Source: Bradyrhizobium acaciae
GTDB lineage: Bacteria > Pseudomonadota > Alphaproteobacteria > Rhizobiales > Xanthobacteraceae
Direction of reading: 5' to 3'
Length of the DNA: 45,487 nucleotides
NCBI RefSeq assembly: GCF_020889785.1
Contig: NZ_JACMYK010000055.1
Span: 1-45,487 of the forward strand
A program made the translations under genes and the position numbers. Below are positions 7,889 through 15,513 of this stretch, piece after piece. The notes beneath the pieces are model-generated. The model saw only the letters and a program-made list of their open reading frames with translations, was not told the DNA's origin and made no database searches. Each line of letters opens with the position of its first letter. The first letter of the stretch is position 1.

Positions 7889-8485
7889 CTAGCTCTCCCG
7901 CCGGACCGAGTTATTCCAGCTCTTCAGCGAGGTCCAGACGCTGCGCGACAGCCGGAAGCAGTCGACCGGGCTCGACGAGCCCAGCGCGTCGAAGCGATGC
8001 AGCTCGACGCCGCCCCACTGGAAGCCGCACTTCTCCAGGATGTTGCGCGACGACGGATTGACGACCCGGGCGCCCGAGATCAGCTGGTCGAGATCGAATT
8101 CCTCGAAGAAATAATCGATCACCGCCCGCGCGGCCTCGGTACCGAAGCCCTGGCCCCAATGGTCGACGCCGAGCCAGTAGCCGAGCTCGGCGCTGTTTTC
8201 CTCGCGCCAGTCGATGCCGACCATGCCGATCGGCGTGTGATTGTTCTCGATCAGGAAAACGGTTTCGCGGCCGCCGGCGCCGAGCGCGCGCACGAAGTCG
8301 ATGGCGTCATCCTGGGTATAGGGATGCGGCAGGCGGCGGGTGTTCTCTGCGATGCGGCGGTCATTGGCGAGGCGTGCGATTGCTTTTACGTCCGCGAGCG
8401 TCGGCTTGCGCAATGTCAGCCGTTCGGTCTCGAGGACGCAAGCTCTTGCCTCGCGCAAGGTCGGCGTCGGGATGTCCTGCAACAT
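7889..8485 (-). CDS. GNAT acetyltransferase, RimJ/RimL type
   Basis: A 198-residue GNAT-fold protein, expected to move an acetyl group from acetyl-CoA to an amine; the RimJ/RimL branch modifies protein N-termini or small amines. The family pattern is clear: ETERLTLRKPTLADVKAIAR at the start, then GMVGIDWREENSAELGYWLG and the CoA-binding block HWGQGFGTEAARAVIDYFF (the Q/R-x-x-G-x-G/A motif). The closing ARVVNPSSRNILEKCGFQ is typical. The ATG at 8485 has an AGGAG Shine-Dalgarno eight bases upstream. It lies just downstream of rpmA in the same direction, but a strong hairpin at 8565-8594 separates them. The acceptor is not known. Confidence 0.88.
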   Translation of the reverse strand: MLQDIPTPTLREARACVLETERLTLRKPTLADVKAIARLANDRRIAENTRRLPHPYTQDDAIDFVRALGAGGRETVFLIENNHTPIGMVGIDWREENSAELGYWLGVDHWGQGFGTEAARAVIDYFFEEFDLDQLISGARVVNPSSRNILEKCGFQWGGVELHRFDALGSSSPVDCFRLSRSVWTSLKSWNNSVRRES

Positions 8486-8561
8486 GTCGAGCTCCTGTGA
8501 TGCGACAATCGGTACGCAACGCTTGGAACGTCACGCGCGGTCGAACCGGATCGCGCGCAAC

Positions 8562-8594
8562 AAAAAGGGGAGGCCGGTTATCCCGCCTCCCCTT
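8562..8594 (-). terminator. Rho-independent terminator of rplU-rpmA
   Basis: A perfect 10-bp stem (8565-8574 with 8585-8594, aaggggaggc/gcctcccctt) with a 10-base loop is followed, on the minus strand, by five Ts (8562-8566). It lies 61 bases after the rpmA stop and is a textbook terminator for the ribosomal protein unit. Confidence 0.9.
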
Positions 8595-8654
8595 GGAGCC
8601 CTTTGCGACTCCGCCGGTTCAACAGGACCCGGCGGACTCATGTGTGTCCACCGT

Positions 8655-8924
8655 CTATTCGGCCGCCTGCGCCATCGGAATAACCGATACGAATGTGCGG
8701 CCATTGGCTTTGGCACGGAACTCGACATGACCCTCGACCTTGGAGAAGAGAGTATGATCGGTGCCCATGCCGACATTAAGGCCAGGATGCCAGGTGGTGC
8801 CGCGCTGACGCGCGATGATGTTTCCGGGGATCACGCGCTCGCCACCGAACGCCTTGATGCCAAGGCGCTTGCCCTTGGAATCACGTCCGTTGCGCGATGA
8901 ACCGCCTGCTTTTTTATGAGCCAT
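8655..8924 (-). CDS. rpmA: 50S ribosomal protein L27
   Basis: L27 lies near the peptidyl transferase centre of the large subunit; its N-terminal arm contacts the tRNA ends. The 89-residue product begins MAHKKAGGSSRNGRDSKGKR, the conserved L27 opening, and continues with the core RLGIKAFGGERVIPGNIIAR and RQRGTTWHPGLNVGMGTDHT. No N-terminal leader needing cleavage is present (that is a Firmicutes feature). It lies 102 bases after rplU in the same direction and is followed by a strong terminator. Confidence 0.98.
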   Translation of the reverse strand: MAHKKAGGSSRNGRDSKGKRLGIKAFGGERVIPGNIIARQRGTTWHPGLNVGMGTDHTLFSKVEGHVEFRAKANGRTFVSVIPMAQAAE

Positions 8925-9026
8925 AGCTCGTCTCCGACTTCGCTTTGATCTCTAGATCAATTCCTTGACGGAATCATTTCACGTTTTGTCACGCTTCAAA
9001 TCCGAAAGCGCGACGATCACTTCTTC

Positions 9027-9497
9027 TTAAGCCTTGGCCGCGGCCTTCTTGGCCGGAGCCTTTTTCGCGGCCGGCGCCTTTGCGGGCGCCTTCTTCTTGG
9101 CCGCCTTCGGTGCTGCGTCCTCGCCATCATCGGCGGGCGCTGCGACCTTTTCCTTCTTCGGCCGCGGACCGATGGTCGGCTTGGCGTTATCGGCGAGGAT
9201 CTCGGTGATGCGAAGCACCGTGAGCTCGTCGCGATAGCCGCGCTTGCGGCGTGAATTCTTGCGGCGACGCTTCTTGAACGCGATCACCTTGGCGCCGCGC
9301 TTGTGCTGCAGCACTTCGGCTGCAACGGTCGCGCCTGCGACGGTGGGCGTCCCCAGCACCGGCGTCTCACCGCCAAGCACCAGAACTTCGCCAAGCTGCA
9401 CGATCGTGCCGACATCGCCGGCGATCTTGCCTATCTCGAGTACATCATTCGGAACGACACGGTATTGCCGGCCGCCGGTTTTGATGACTGCGAACAT
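9027..9497 (-). CDS. rplU: 50S ribosomal protein L21 with a basic Ala/Lys/Pro tail
   Basis: L21 binds 23S rRNA in the large subunit. The first 103 or so residues are standard: MFAVIKTGGRQYRVVPNDVL, then VGTIVQLGEVLVLGGE and the very basic RNA-binding loop IAFKKRRRKNSRRKRGYRDE. After residue about 115 comes an extension of 40 residues made almost only of Ala, Lys and Pro with a short acidic patch (DDGEDAAPKAAKKKAPAKAP), resembling the tail of histone H1. Longer L21 proteins with such tails are known in Bradyrhizobium and relatives, and the tail probably lies on the ribosome surface or binds RNA loosely. An AAGGA Shine-Dalgarno precedes the ATG. Confidence 0.97.
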   Translation of the reverse strand: MFAVIKTGGRQYRVVPNDVLEIGKIAGDVGTIVQLGEVLVLGGETPVLGTPTVAGATVAAEVLQHKRGAKVIAFKKRRRKNSRRKRGYRDELTVLRITEILADNAKPTIGPRPKKEKVAAPADDGEDAAPKAAKKKAPAKAPAAKKAPAKKAAAKA

Positions 9498-9615
9498 CGT
9501 TTGATTCCTTCGTGTTCGGTTCCGGCCTCGGACCGATGGTCCGGGTCGGCTTTTTGTTCAGTCGCTATGGGTTATGTGTTTCGCGCGAAGGGAATGAATT
9601 CCCAAATAGTTCGCA

Positions 9616-9648
9616 CAAAAACAATCGGCGCGAGAAATCCCCGCGCCG
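9616..9648 (-). terminator. Terminator-like hairpin after the GlxA-type regulator
   Basis: On the minus strand, a 7-bp stem (cggcgcg 9626-9632 with cgcgccg 9642-9648) is followed by a T-rich run ATTGTTTTTG. It lies about 105 bases after the stop of the regulator gene at 9753 and before rplU, so it would keep the two transcripts apart. Confidence 0.65.
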
Positions 9649-9752
9649 GATGGGCGGACTTATAGCCGCAAACGACGGGGAGTCAAGGTAAAGCAGGGCA
9701 AAAACCGGCCAAAGATGAAGGGTTTGGCGCGATTTTGGCCCGGATCGGCGGT

Positions 9753-10703
9753 TCAAGCCGCGGTCTGCGCCGCGGCCCGGGCGTGGCGGCGGATGGCCTG
9801 CGGCGGCTGCCCCAGCACCCGCAGGAACGCCCGCCGCATCCGTTCGCGGTCGGCAAAGCCGGTCTCGCCGGCAATTTCGTCCATCGAATGGCGGCCGTCG
9901 CCGATCAGTTCGCGGGCGGCCTCGACCCGGAGCTGCTCGATCGCCTTGGCGGGCGACTGGCCGGTGTCGGCGCGGAAGGCGCGGCTGAACTGGCGCGGAC
10001 TGAGCCGTGCCACCTCGGCCAATTCCTCCACCGACAGCTCGTTGCGCAGATGCGCCTTGGCGTAGTTGAGCGCGTTCTGGACGCGGTCGGATTTCGGGGC
10101 GAGTTCGAGCAGCGCGGAAAACTGCGACTGGCCGCCGGTGCGGCGGTGATAGACCACGAGCTTGCGCGCCACCGACCGTGCCACCTCGACGCCGAGATCA
10201 TGCTCGACCATCGCCAGCGCAAGGTCGATCGTCGCGGTCATGCCGGCCGAGGTCCAGATCGGTCCGTCGATGATGTAGATGCGGTCCTGCTCGACCTTGA
10301 GCCCGGGAAATCGGGCCTGCAATTCGGCGGCGAATTGCCAGTGCGTCGACACGCGCCGGCCGTCGAGCAGGCCGGCTTCAGCCAGCGAGAAGGCACCGAT
10401 GCAGGGCGCGGCGATCCGCTGCGATGCCGTCATGGCGCGGCGGATATAGCCGATCAACTTCGGCGACGCCGGATGCAGTTCGTGGCCGGCGCCGATGAAC
10501 AGCGTGTCGAAGCTGCGCTCGCCGAAGGCTTCGGTTTCGACATTGAAGCCAGCGGATGACCGCACCGCCCCGCCATTCTCCGACAGCAGCGTGACCTCGT
10601 AGAACGGCGTGCCCGCAATCAGATTGGCGACCTCGAAGGCGGTGATGGCGGTGAAGCCCATCACCTGGAAATCCGGGAAAATGACGAAGCCGATTTCCTT
10701 CAT
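9753..10703 (-). CDS. GlxA-type transcriptional regulator (DJ-1/PfpI domain plus AraC DNA-binding domain)
   Basis: A 316-residue regulator of the GlxA group. Residues 1-180 form a DJ-1/PfpI-like sensor domain (MKEIGFVIFPDFQVMGFTAI at the start; a cysteine at 101 in AAPCIGAFSLAEAGLLDG at the nucleophile elbow). The last 95 residues are an AraC-type double helix-turn-helix with NELSVEELAEVARLSPRQFS and MDEIAGETGFADRERMRRAF. The ATG at 10703 has a strong GGAGGG Shine-Dalgarno; the longer reading frame back to 10889 overlaps the divergent gene and is rejected. It is divergent from the short-chain dehydrogenase at 10828 with 124 bases between, the usual layout of a GlxA-type regulator and its target. 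The ligand is unknown. Confidence 0.9.
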   Translation of the reverse strand: MKEIGFVIFPDFQVMGFTAITAFEVANLIAGTPFYEVTLLSENGGAVRSSAGFNVETEAFGERSFDTLFIGAGHELHPASPKLIGYIRRAMTASQRIAAPCIGAFSLAEAGLLDGRRVSTHWQFAAELQARFPGLKVEQDRIYIIDGPIWTSAGMTATIDLALAMVEHDLGVEVARSVARKLVVYHRRTGGQSQFSALLELAPKSDRVQNALNYAKAHLRNELSVEELAEVARLSPRQFSRAFRADTGQSPAKAIEQLRVEAARELIGDGRHSMDEIAGETGFADRERMRRAFLRVLGQPPQAIRRHARAAAQTAA

Positions 10704-10827
10704 GGAACCCTCCGGCGGTAATCTGTGTCCTAAAAAGGCGTATATATGACATTTGAGACATGCAAGGGGGCCTGTAGAACCTGACCAGCGGCCAAAACCG
10801 GCCGTTCGGGTCAAACAGGAGACCAAC
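10704..10827. promoter_or_regulatory. Divergent promoter region of the GlxA-type regulator and the dehydrogenase
   Basis: The 124 bases between two divergent starts must hold both promoters. A short AT-rich island at about 10728-10760 (taaaaaggcgtatatatgac and onward) stands out from the GC-rich flanks and contains repeated TGTC/GACA tetramers, which may belong to an operator. No definite binding site can be assigned. Confidence 0.4.
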
Positions 10828-11631
10828 ATGACCAAGTCAGCCAAAGGAACGGCGCTCGTGACCGGTGCGTCGTCCGGAATCGGTGCCATCTATGCGGACC
10901 GGCTCGCGCGGCGTGGCTACGATCTGATCCTCGTCGCACGCAACCGCGAGCGCCTCGATGGGCTCGCCAAGCGTTTGTCGGCGGAGACGGGCCGATCGAT
11001 CGAGATCGTCGCCGCCGACCTCACCAAGCGCGCCGACGTTTCGCGGATCGAGTCCATTCTGCGCAGCAATACCAATATCAACGTGCTGGTGAACAACGCC
11101 GGCGTCGGTGCGACGGCACCGCTGCTCGCATCCGATGTCGACAAGATGAGCGACATGATTGCGCTCAATGTCGACGCGCTGATGCGCCTGACCTATGCGG
11201 CGGTGCCGGGATTGGTCGCGCGCGGCGGCGGCACCATCATCAACATCGCCTCGGTCGTCGGCGTCCAGCCAGAGCTGCTCAACGGCGTCTACGGCGGCAG
11301 CAAGGCCTTCGTGCTGGCGTTGACCCACTCGCTGCAGCACGAGTTGAAGGACAAGAACATCCGGGTCCAGGCCGTGTTGCCCGGCGCCACCGCCACCGAG
11401 TTCTGGGGCATCGCAGGTACGCCGGTCGAGCATCTGCCGGGCGAGATCGTGATGAAGGCCGACGACATGGTCGATGCCGCGCTCGCCGGCTTCGACCAGG
11501 GCGAAATCTTCACCGTGCCGTCGCTGCCGGAGGCCGCCGATTGGCAGGCCTATGAGGCGGCCCGCCAGAAGCTGATGCCGAACCTGTCGCGCAGCGCGCC
11601 TGCGGCGCGTTACGGGGTGAAGGCCGCCTGA
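10828..11631 (+). CDS. Short-chain dehydrogenase/reductase (SDR, classical)
   Basis: A 267-residue NAD(P)-dependent oxidoreductase. The Rossmann motif VTGASSGIGAIYADRLARRG is at residues 11-30, the NNAG motif at 89-92, and the catalytic residues are Ser142, Tyr155 and Lys159 (YGGSK). ARNRER after the second strand, with basic residues there, suggests NADPH rather than NADH. The ATG at 10828 follows an AGGAGA Shine-Dalgarno. It faces away from the GlxA-type regulator and is likely its target. The sequence resembles the general 'SDR family NAD(P)-dependent oxidoreductase' group (YqjQ/DltE-like); the substrate cannot be named. A strong hairpin follows at 11654-11695. Confidence 0.9.
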   Translation: MTKSAKGTALVTGASSGIGAIYADRLARRGYDLILVARNRERLDGLAKRLSAETGRSIEIVAADLTKRADVSRIESILRSNTNINVLVNNAGVGATAPLLASDVDKMSDMIALNVDALMRLTYAAVPGLVARGGGTIINIASVVGVQPELLNGVYGGSKAFVLALTHSLQHELKDKNIRVQAVLPGATATEFWGIAGTPVEHLPGEIVMKADDMVDAALAGFDQGEIFTVPSLPEAADWQAYEAARQKLMPNLSRSAPAARYGVKAA

Positions 11632-11653
11632 CCATTCCGAGGTCTTTGCAAAA

Positions 11654-11695
11654 TTGCGTCCCGCGCCGGCCGAAGGGCCGTAGCGCGGGACGCAA
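11654..11695 (+). terminator. Hairpin after the SDR gene
   Basis: A perfect 12-bp stem, ttgcgtcccgcg (11654-11665) with cgcgggacgcaa (11684-11695), encloses a second small hairpin (ggcc...ggcc). It lies 22 bases after the SDR stop. No long T-run follows, so it may be a weak or Rho-assisted terminator. Confidence 0.6.
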
Positions 11696-11751
11696 CCATT
11701 TGAGTTCCGCTTCGTTAATGCTGGGAACCTCAAGCGGGCAGGCACGGGCGA

Positions 11752-12915
11752 ATGGCTGAAGACGCTGCACTGACCACGGGCATCGCGCACCACGGTGCCG
11801 CGCGGCTGCCGTCGGTCGATATCGACAGCTTCAACATCGAGCTGAAGGACGACGAGGGCTTTCTCGGCGATCGCGCCTCCAAGGGCGCCTTCCGCAAGAT
11901 CTTCGACCGCTGGCGCAAGCCGCTGCGCAAATCCGGCGAGGATCCGTTCGGCGACGAGCCGTCCGACAAGATCAGCAAGAAGAAGCTCGATGAGATGCTG
12001 ATCGGCGACGACACCGAGGCCTCCGCGGTGGTGCACAGCGCGATCGAGGAGTTCGCCCAGGAGCTCGCCTATGTGACGCGGCGCTTCCTCAACACCAAGG
12101 CCTGGGCCAAAACCGAGCGCATCGTGGTCGGCGGCGGCTTTCGCGACTCCAGGCTCGGCGAGCTCGCGATCGCGCGCACCGACATCATCCTGAAGTCGGA
12201 GGATTTCAAGGTCGACATGGTGCCGATCCGATTTCATCCCGATGATGCCGGGCTGATCGGCACGCTGCATCTGGCGCCGTCGTGGATCTTCGAGGCTCAT
12301 GACGGCGTGCTGGCGGTCGATATCGGCGGCACCAATATCCGCTGCGGCGTCGTCGAGACGCGCTGGAAGAAGGCGCCCGATCTTTCCAAGGCGACGGTCT
12401 GGAAATCGGAGCTGTGGCGCCATGCCGACGACGAGCCGACCCGCGAGGGCGCGGTGAAGCGGCTGGTGAAGATGCTGAAGGATCTGATCGCCGCTGCAGA
12501 GGACGAGAATCTCAAGCTTGCGCCGTTCATCGGCATCGCCTGTCCCGGCGTCATCAAGGAGGACGGCGGGATTGAAAAGGGCGCGCAGAACCTGCCCGGC
12601 AATTGGGAGAGCAGCAAATTCAACCTGCCGGCGAGCCTGGTCGAGGCGATCCCGCAGATCGGCGATCATGACACCGCGATCGTGATGCACAATGACGGCG
12701 TGGCGCAGGGGCTGGCCGAGGTCCCGTTCATGCAGGATGTCGCGCGCTGGGGTGTGCTGACCATCGGAACCGGGCTCGGCAATGCCCGCTACACCAATCG
12801 CAAGAAAGACAACGGCAAGGACGAGAAGGCCGAGAAGGCCGAGAAGAAGGACAGGGACGACGACGGCGACAAGAACGGGAAAAAGGCCAGGAAAGCCAGG
12901 AAGGCCGACGCCTGA
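11752..12915 (+). CDS. ROK-family protein with circularly permuted halves and a basic tail
   Basis: ROK proteins are sugar kinases or sugar-responsive regulators. Here the blocks come in the reverse of the normal order. Residues 90-175 look like the usual C-terminal half: a helix SAIEEFAQELAYVTRRFL, the IVVGGG motif at 124-129, and DDAGLIG at 164-170. Then follows the usual N-terminal half: the ATP-phosphate motif VDIGGTN at 189-195, GIACPGVIKEDGGIEKGAQN with LPGNW after it, the catalytic-type Asp in HNDGVAQG (about 314-315), and TIGTGLG at 337-343. The zinc-binding His/Cys cluster of typical ROK proteins is absent. The last 40 residues are a Lys/Asp/Glu-rich, disordered-looking tail. So the family is recognised, but kinase activity is uncertain. 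It stands alone, with a weak Shine-Dalgarno, after the SDR gene. Confidence 0.8.
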   Translation: MAEDAALTTGIAHHGAARLPSVDIDSFNIELKDDEGFLGDRASKGAFRKIFDRWRKPLRKSGEDPFGDEPSDKISKKKLDEMLIGDDTEASAVVHSAIEEFAQELAYVTRRFLNTKAWAKTERIVVGGGFRDSRLGELAIARTDIILKSEDFKVDMVPIRFHPDDAGLIGTLHLAPSWIFEAHDGVLAVDIGGTNIRCGVVETRWKKAPDLSKATVWKSELWRHADDEPTREGAVKRLVKMLKDLIAAAEDENLKLAPFIGIACPGVIKEDGGIEKGAQNLPGNWESSKFNLPASLVEAIPQIGDHDTAIVMHNDGVAQGLAEVPFMQDVARWGVLTIGTGLGNARYTNRKKDNGKDEKAEKAEKKDRDDDGDKNGKKARKARKADA

Positions 12916-13070
12916 GCGGTCGGGATTCGGCGATCGCGCGGTAAGGTTGACCGGTTAGGTTAAGATCGGCTTCGCGTTGCCGTTTCGGCATCGGCCGCTA
13001 CCGTGGACCGTGTCGCTCCCGCCGACCGGCGAAGCCGCACTTCCCGGCCAGCAATACTGAAAAGCGGCAC

Positions 13071-13105
13071 GGGACCGCCAGTTTTTGTCGCGTCCTGGCG
13101 GTCCC
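13071..13105. terminator. Bidirectional hairpin between convergent genes
   Basis: A perfect 11-bp stem, gggaccgccag (13071-13081) with ctggcggtccc (13095-13105), and a 13-base loop starting with five Ts. It lies nine bases past the stop of the minus-strand hydrolase and downstream of the plus-strand ROK gene, so it can serve both. Confidence 0.7.
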
Positions 13106-13113
13106 ACCACTTT

Positions 13114-13977
13114 CTACTTCCAATTGATCCGCTCGAAGAAGCCTCTGATCTCAGCGGCTGCACGGTCGGGGTCCTCGCGATGCGGGAAGTGCCCGACATC
13201 GGGAAACATCTTCAGATCCAGATTGGAGAAGGTCTCGCCCAGCCGGTCGGTCCATGAGTAAGGAAACAGTGGGTCGTGCTCGGCCCAGCGGATGCAGGCC
13301 GACACGGTAATCGGCGGCAGCGCGGGCGCCTCGCCCTGCATCATCTTCACGCGTCCGGCATGTGATGCGCGGTAATGCGCGAAGCCGCCGGCGAGGTTGC
13401 CGGGCTTGAAGAAATTGTCGGCGAAATCCTCGATGACGTCGTCGAACGCGGCCTTGCGGTGGGTCCAGTTGTGCAGGAAATGGCCGATGTAGGTGCGGCA
13501 GCTGTCCCTGTTGGCGCCGACCAGTGCGGGCGCCATCTCCATCTGGTGGAACGACTGGTACCAGATGTGGTTGAGCCGGTCCGGCGCGGCCATCCGCGCC
13601 CCGATGCCGGGATAGACGAAATCGAAGAAAAACAGTCCGGCGATTCGCGCGGGCGCCTTGCGGGCGAGCGGCTGCATCACCGCGCCGCCGACGTCATGGC
13701 CGACCACGCCGGCCTTGTCGATGCCGAGTGCGTCCAGTAGCGCCAGCATGTCGTCGGTATGCTGGTCGGGCCCAAATGCGCCTCGCGGCTTGTCGCTGTC
13801 GCCGAAGCCGCGCAGGTCGGGCGCGATCAGGGTGTAGCGGTCGGCGAGGCGCGCCATCACCGGCTCCCAGGTCAGCCAGAATTCCGGCCAGCCATGCAAC
13901 AGCAGCAGCGGCCTGCCGCTCCCGGTCCGGGCGACGTGGAACGCCGCACCGTTGGCTCGAATCGTCACATGCTCCAT
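13114..13977 (-). CDS. Alpha/beta hydrolase with Asp nucleophile (haloacetate dehalogenase/epoxide hydrolase type)
   Basis: A 287-residue alpha/beta-hydrolase. The oxyanion-hole motif HGWPEFW is at 28-34, DLRGFGDSDKP follows, and the nucleophile elbow is GHDVGG with Asp at 95 rather than Ser. That choice is shared by haloalkane and fluoroacetate dehalogenases and epoxide hydrolases. The acid (EHDPLFP) and the catalytic His (VGHFPHRE) are in place near the C-terminus. HDVGG and FFFDFVYPGIG are most like the fluoroacetate dehalogenase/epoxide hydrolase groups, but the substrate cannot be fixed. The ATG at 13977 has an AGGAG Shine-Dalgarno. The gene is monocistronic and ends at a strong hairpin. 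Confidence 0.88.
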   Translation of the reverse strand: MEHVTIRANGAAFHVARTGSGRPLLLLHGWPEFWLTWEPVMARLADRYTLIAPDLRGFGDSDKPRGAFGPDQHTDDMLALLDALGIDKAGVVGHDVGGAVMQPLARKAPARIAGLFFFDFVYPGIGARMAAPDRLNHIWYQSFHQMEMAPALVGANRDSCRTYIGHFLHNWTHRKAAFDDVIEDFADNFFKPGNLAGGFAHYRASHAGRVKMMQGEAPALPPITVSACIRWAEHDPLFPYSWTDRLGETFSNLDLKMFPDVGHFPHREDPDRAAAEIRGFFERINWK

Positions 13978-14189
13978 GGTCCGCTCCTGCTGTCTCTGGA
14001 TCGCCCGCGCGCCGATCGAACCAGAGCCTTCCCGCTAGCGCTTTGTTTCCGCGCGCTTTCTTGCGCCGTGCCGGTGCTTCGGCGGCGCGCGGCGCCGGTG
14101 ACGGAAATATTATTGCAGCGCCTTGTCTGGCCCGCCATCCTCGCCTAGAACACGCTCGACCGCGGGTGGTGCAAATCACCTGGGCCGCT

Positions 14190-14279
14190 GGAGAGGTGGC
14201 AGAGTGGTTGATTGTACCGCACTCGAAATGCGGCATAGGTGCAAGCCTATCGGGGGTTCGAATCCCCCCCTCTCCGCCA
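14190..14279 (+). tRNA. tRNA-Ser (anticodon CGA)
   Basis: A class II tRNA of 90 bases including an encoded CCA. The acceptor stem is GGAGAGG (14190-14196) pairing with CCTCTCC (14269-14275), followed by discriminator G and CCA (14277-14279). The anticodon stem CCGCA/TGCGG encloses loop CTCGAAA, anticodon CGA, which reads UCG serine codons. The long variable arm is CATAGGTGCAAGCCTATC and the T arm has GGTTCGAATCC. DNA downstream changes character, so this tRNA may mark an old integration site. Confidence 0.97.
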
Positions 14280-14377
14280 TCCTTCGCGCTGCCGGGCTTC
14301 AGGTGGCAGGTCACGCTTTCAAACCAGGGCGAAGGGTGTCTTCCGAAGCTTCGTAGAAGCGTAGGTATGACCGGCAC

Positions 14378-14575
14378 GAAGGACACGGCTACGCCACCGA
14401 GGCCGCGCGTGCCTTGCTGGGCCTTCGCGACGCTGAAGCTGCCAACGCTGGTCAGCTACATATCGCCCGACAATGCGATGTCTGCCGCAGTGGCGAGGCG
14501 ATTGGTGGTGTGCTCGATCCGTCTGCGCTTCGGGAAGATCCCGACGATCTGGTTTATCGCTATCGGCTGCGCTGA
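14378..14575 (+). pseudogene. GNAT acetyltransferase remnant with frameshifts
   Basis: The three forward frames together spell the C-terminal third of a GNAT acetyltransferase. The block begins with EGHGYATEAARA in one frame, jumps to WAFATLKLPTLVSYISPDNA in the next frame (the family's 'NxxS' segment), and returns to the first frame for GGVLDPSALREDPDDLVYRY and a stop at 14573-14575. Two frame changes and the missing first two-thirds mean the gene is dead. The remnant begins about 100 bases after the tRNA-Ser gene, which fits loss of sequence next to an integration hot spot. No other gene is visible between 14280 and 14722. Confidence 0.7.
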
Positions 14576-14722
14576 GCGAAGATGAGTAAGGCGTTCACGC
14601 GGCTCGGGCAGAGTTACGGTGATGCCTGCCTCGTGACAGGTCAGGATCTCCAGGCCTCTGAAGCAGCCGCGATCAGCCGTGGCCTCAGCGTCTCGGTGTT
14701 TCGAACAGTCTTGGCGAGAGAA

Positions 14723-15430
14723 CTATTGATCCGAAGCGGCCAGCTGCGCCGTTTGGCGTCCGCCGTTGATCTCTCTCAACTGGTTCACGTATTCCTCGGG
14801 CTTCAACAAGTGGAATGGAGCCTTCAGACCCATGAAGTTGGCGATGCGACCGATAAAGGCCGTGCAGTTGGTCGTTTCCGCATTCCAGACAGGCGAGGTC
14901 GCCTGGAGGTGCTTGATATATGCGAAAACCTTCTTCGCGTCGGCCTCGCTCAAGTACACGCGATAGCTGGCCGTCAGATACTGCTCGTCAAGGTCGCCGT
15001 AGCTCGCTCCGGTCTCGGAGGGCACCCAGGTAAGGTGTCCCAGCACATAGGGCAGGACATCGCCCGCCGGGTGCAGCCCCGCAACTTCGACCTGCTTCTC
15101 GCTTGTCTTGCCGTACCAGATAAACGCATGCCCATAAGACGCCGCCGTGCGGGCACGAAAGTCGACGTAGTACGGCCCTTTGACCGAAGACCTTCGAACC
15201 GGCTTCGCGGCTGCTTCGGAAGCGGGACCGTTTGGACCAGCCACGGCCGCTGCCACAGCCTGTCTCGTCGACGGTTTGCGCGGTTTGTCCTGCTGCAACG
15301 GGGCCTGATCCGTTTGCGCAGCCATTTGCTGCGCATGACCGATCCCGGCTCCCAAAGTCGCGGAAGCCACAACGACACCAATTCTGGCGAGCAGCCGCAG
15401 GCCGCTCCGTTTCCGATTGGATTCTGGCAC
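14723..15430 (-). CDS. Secreted protein of unknown function with conserved-looking His and Cys motifs
   Basis: I do not recognise this protein by family name. It starts with a probable signal peptide: the GTG at 15430 gives a basic stretch, then LARIGVVVASATLGAGIGHA and a cleavage-like AQQ. A Gln/Ala/Lys-rich linker of about 60 residues follows. The folded part begins at about YYVDFRARTAASYGHAFIWY, has LHPAGDVLPYVLGHLTWVPS, and later NAETTNCTAFIGRIANFMGL. A His in GHAFIWYG before a Cys in NCTAF is the order seen in permuted papain-like (NlpC/P60-related) proteins; that link is inference. The GTG at 15430 has GAGGG seven bases upstream, while the other GTG at 15469 falls inside a hairpin. It follows the small GKYPV protein on the same strand. 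Confidence 0.6.
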   Translation of the reverse strand: MPESNRKRSGLRLLARIGVVVASATLGAGIGHAQQMAAQTDQAPLQQDKPRKPSTRQAVAAAVAGPNGPASEAAAKPVRRSSVKGPYYVDFRARTAASYGHAFIWYGKTSEKQVEVAGLHPAGDVLPYVLGHLTWVPSETGASYGDLDEQYLTASYRVYLSEADAKKVFAYIKHLQATSPVWNAETTNCTAFIGRIANFMGLKAPFHLLKPEEYVNQLREINGGRQTAQLAASDQ

Positions 15431-15461
15431 GTTCAAGCCCTCACAAGGGTAGTCAGCCCCA

Positions 15462-15498
15462 GGCAGCACCCTTCAGCAAAACTGAAGGGTGCGCTGCC
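15462..15498 (-). terminator. Hairpin between the GKYPV peptide gene and the secreted protein gene
   Basis: Perfect 9-bp arms acccttcag (15468-15476) and ctgaagggt (15482-15490) with a 5-base loop are extended by ggcagc/gctgcc after a 2-base bulge. The stem begins 16 bases after the stop of the small gene. There is no T-run, so it may be a transcript-end or processing stem that sets different levels for the two genes. Confidence 0.6.
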
Positions 15499-15513
15499 TG
15501 AGCGATCCGCGAG

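Noticed and set aside
10837..12690. A 617-codon minus-strand frame across the SDR and ROK genes
   Set aside because: It is antisense to two genes with clear motifs, has no family resemblance, and is long only because high-GC codon use leaves few stops on the other strand.
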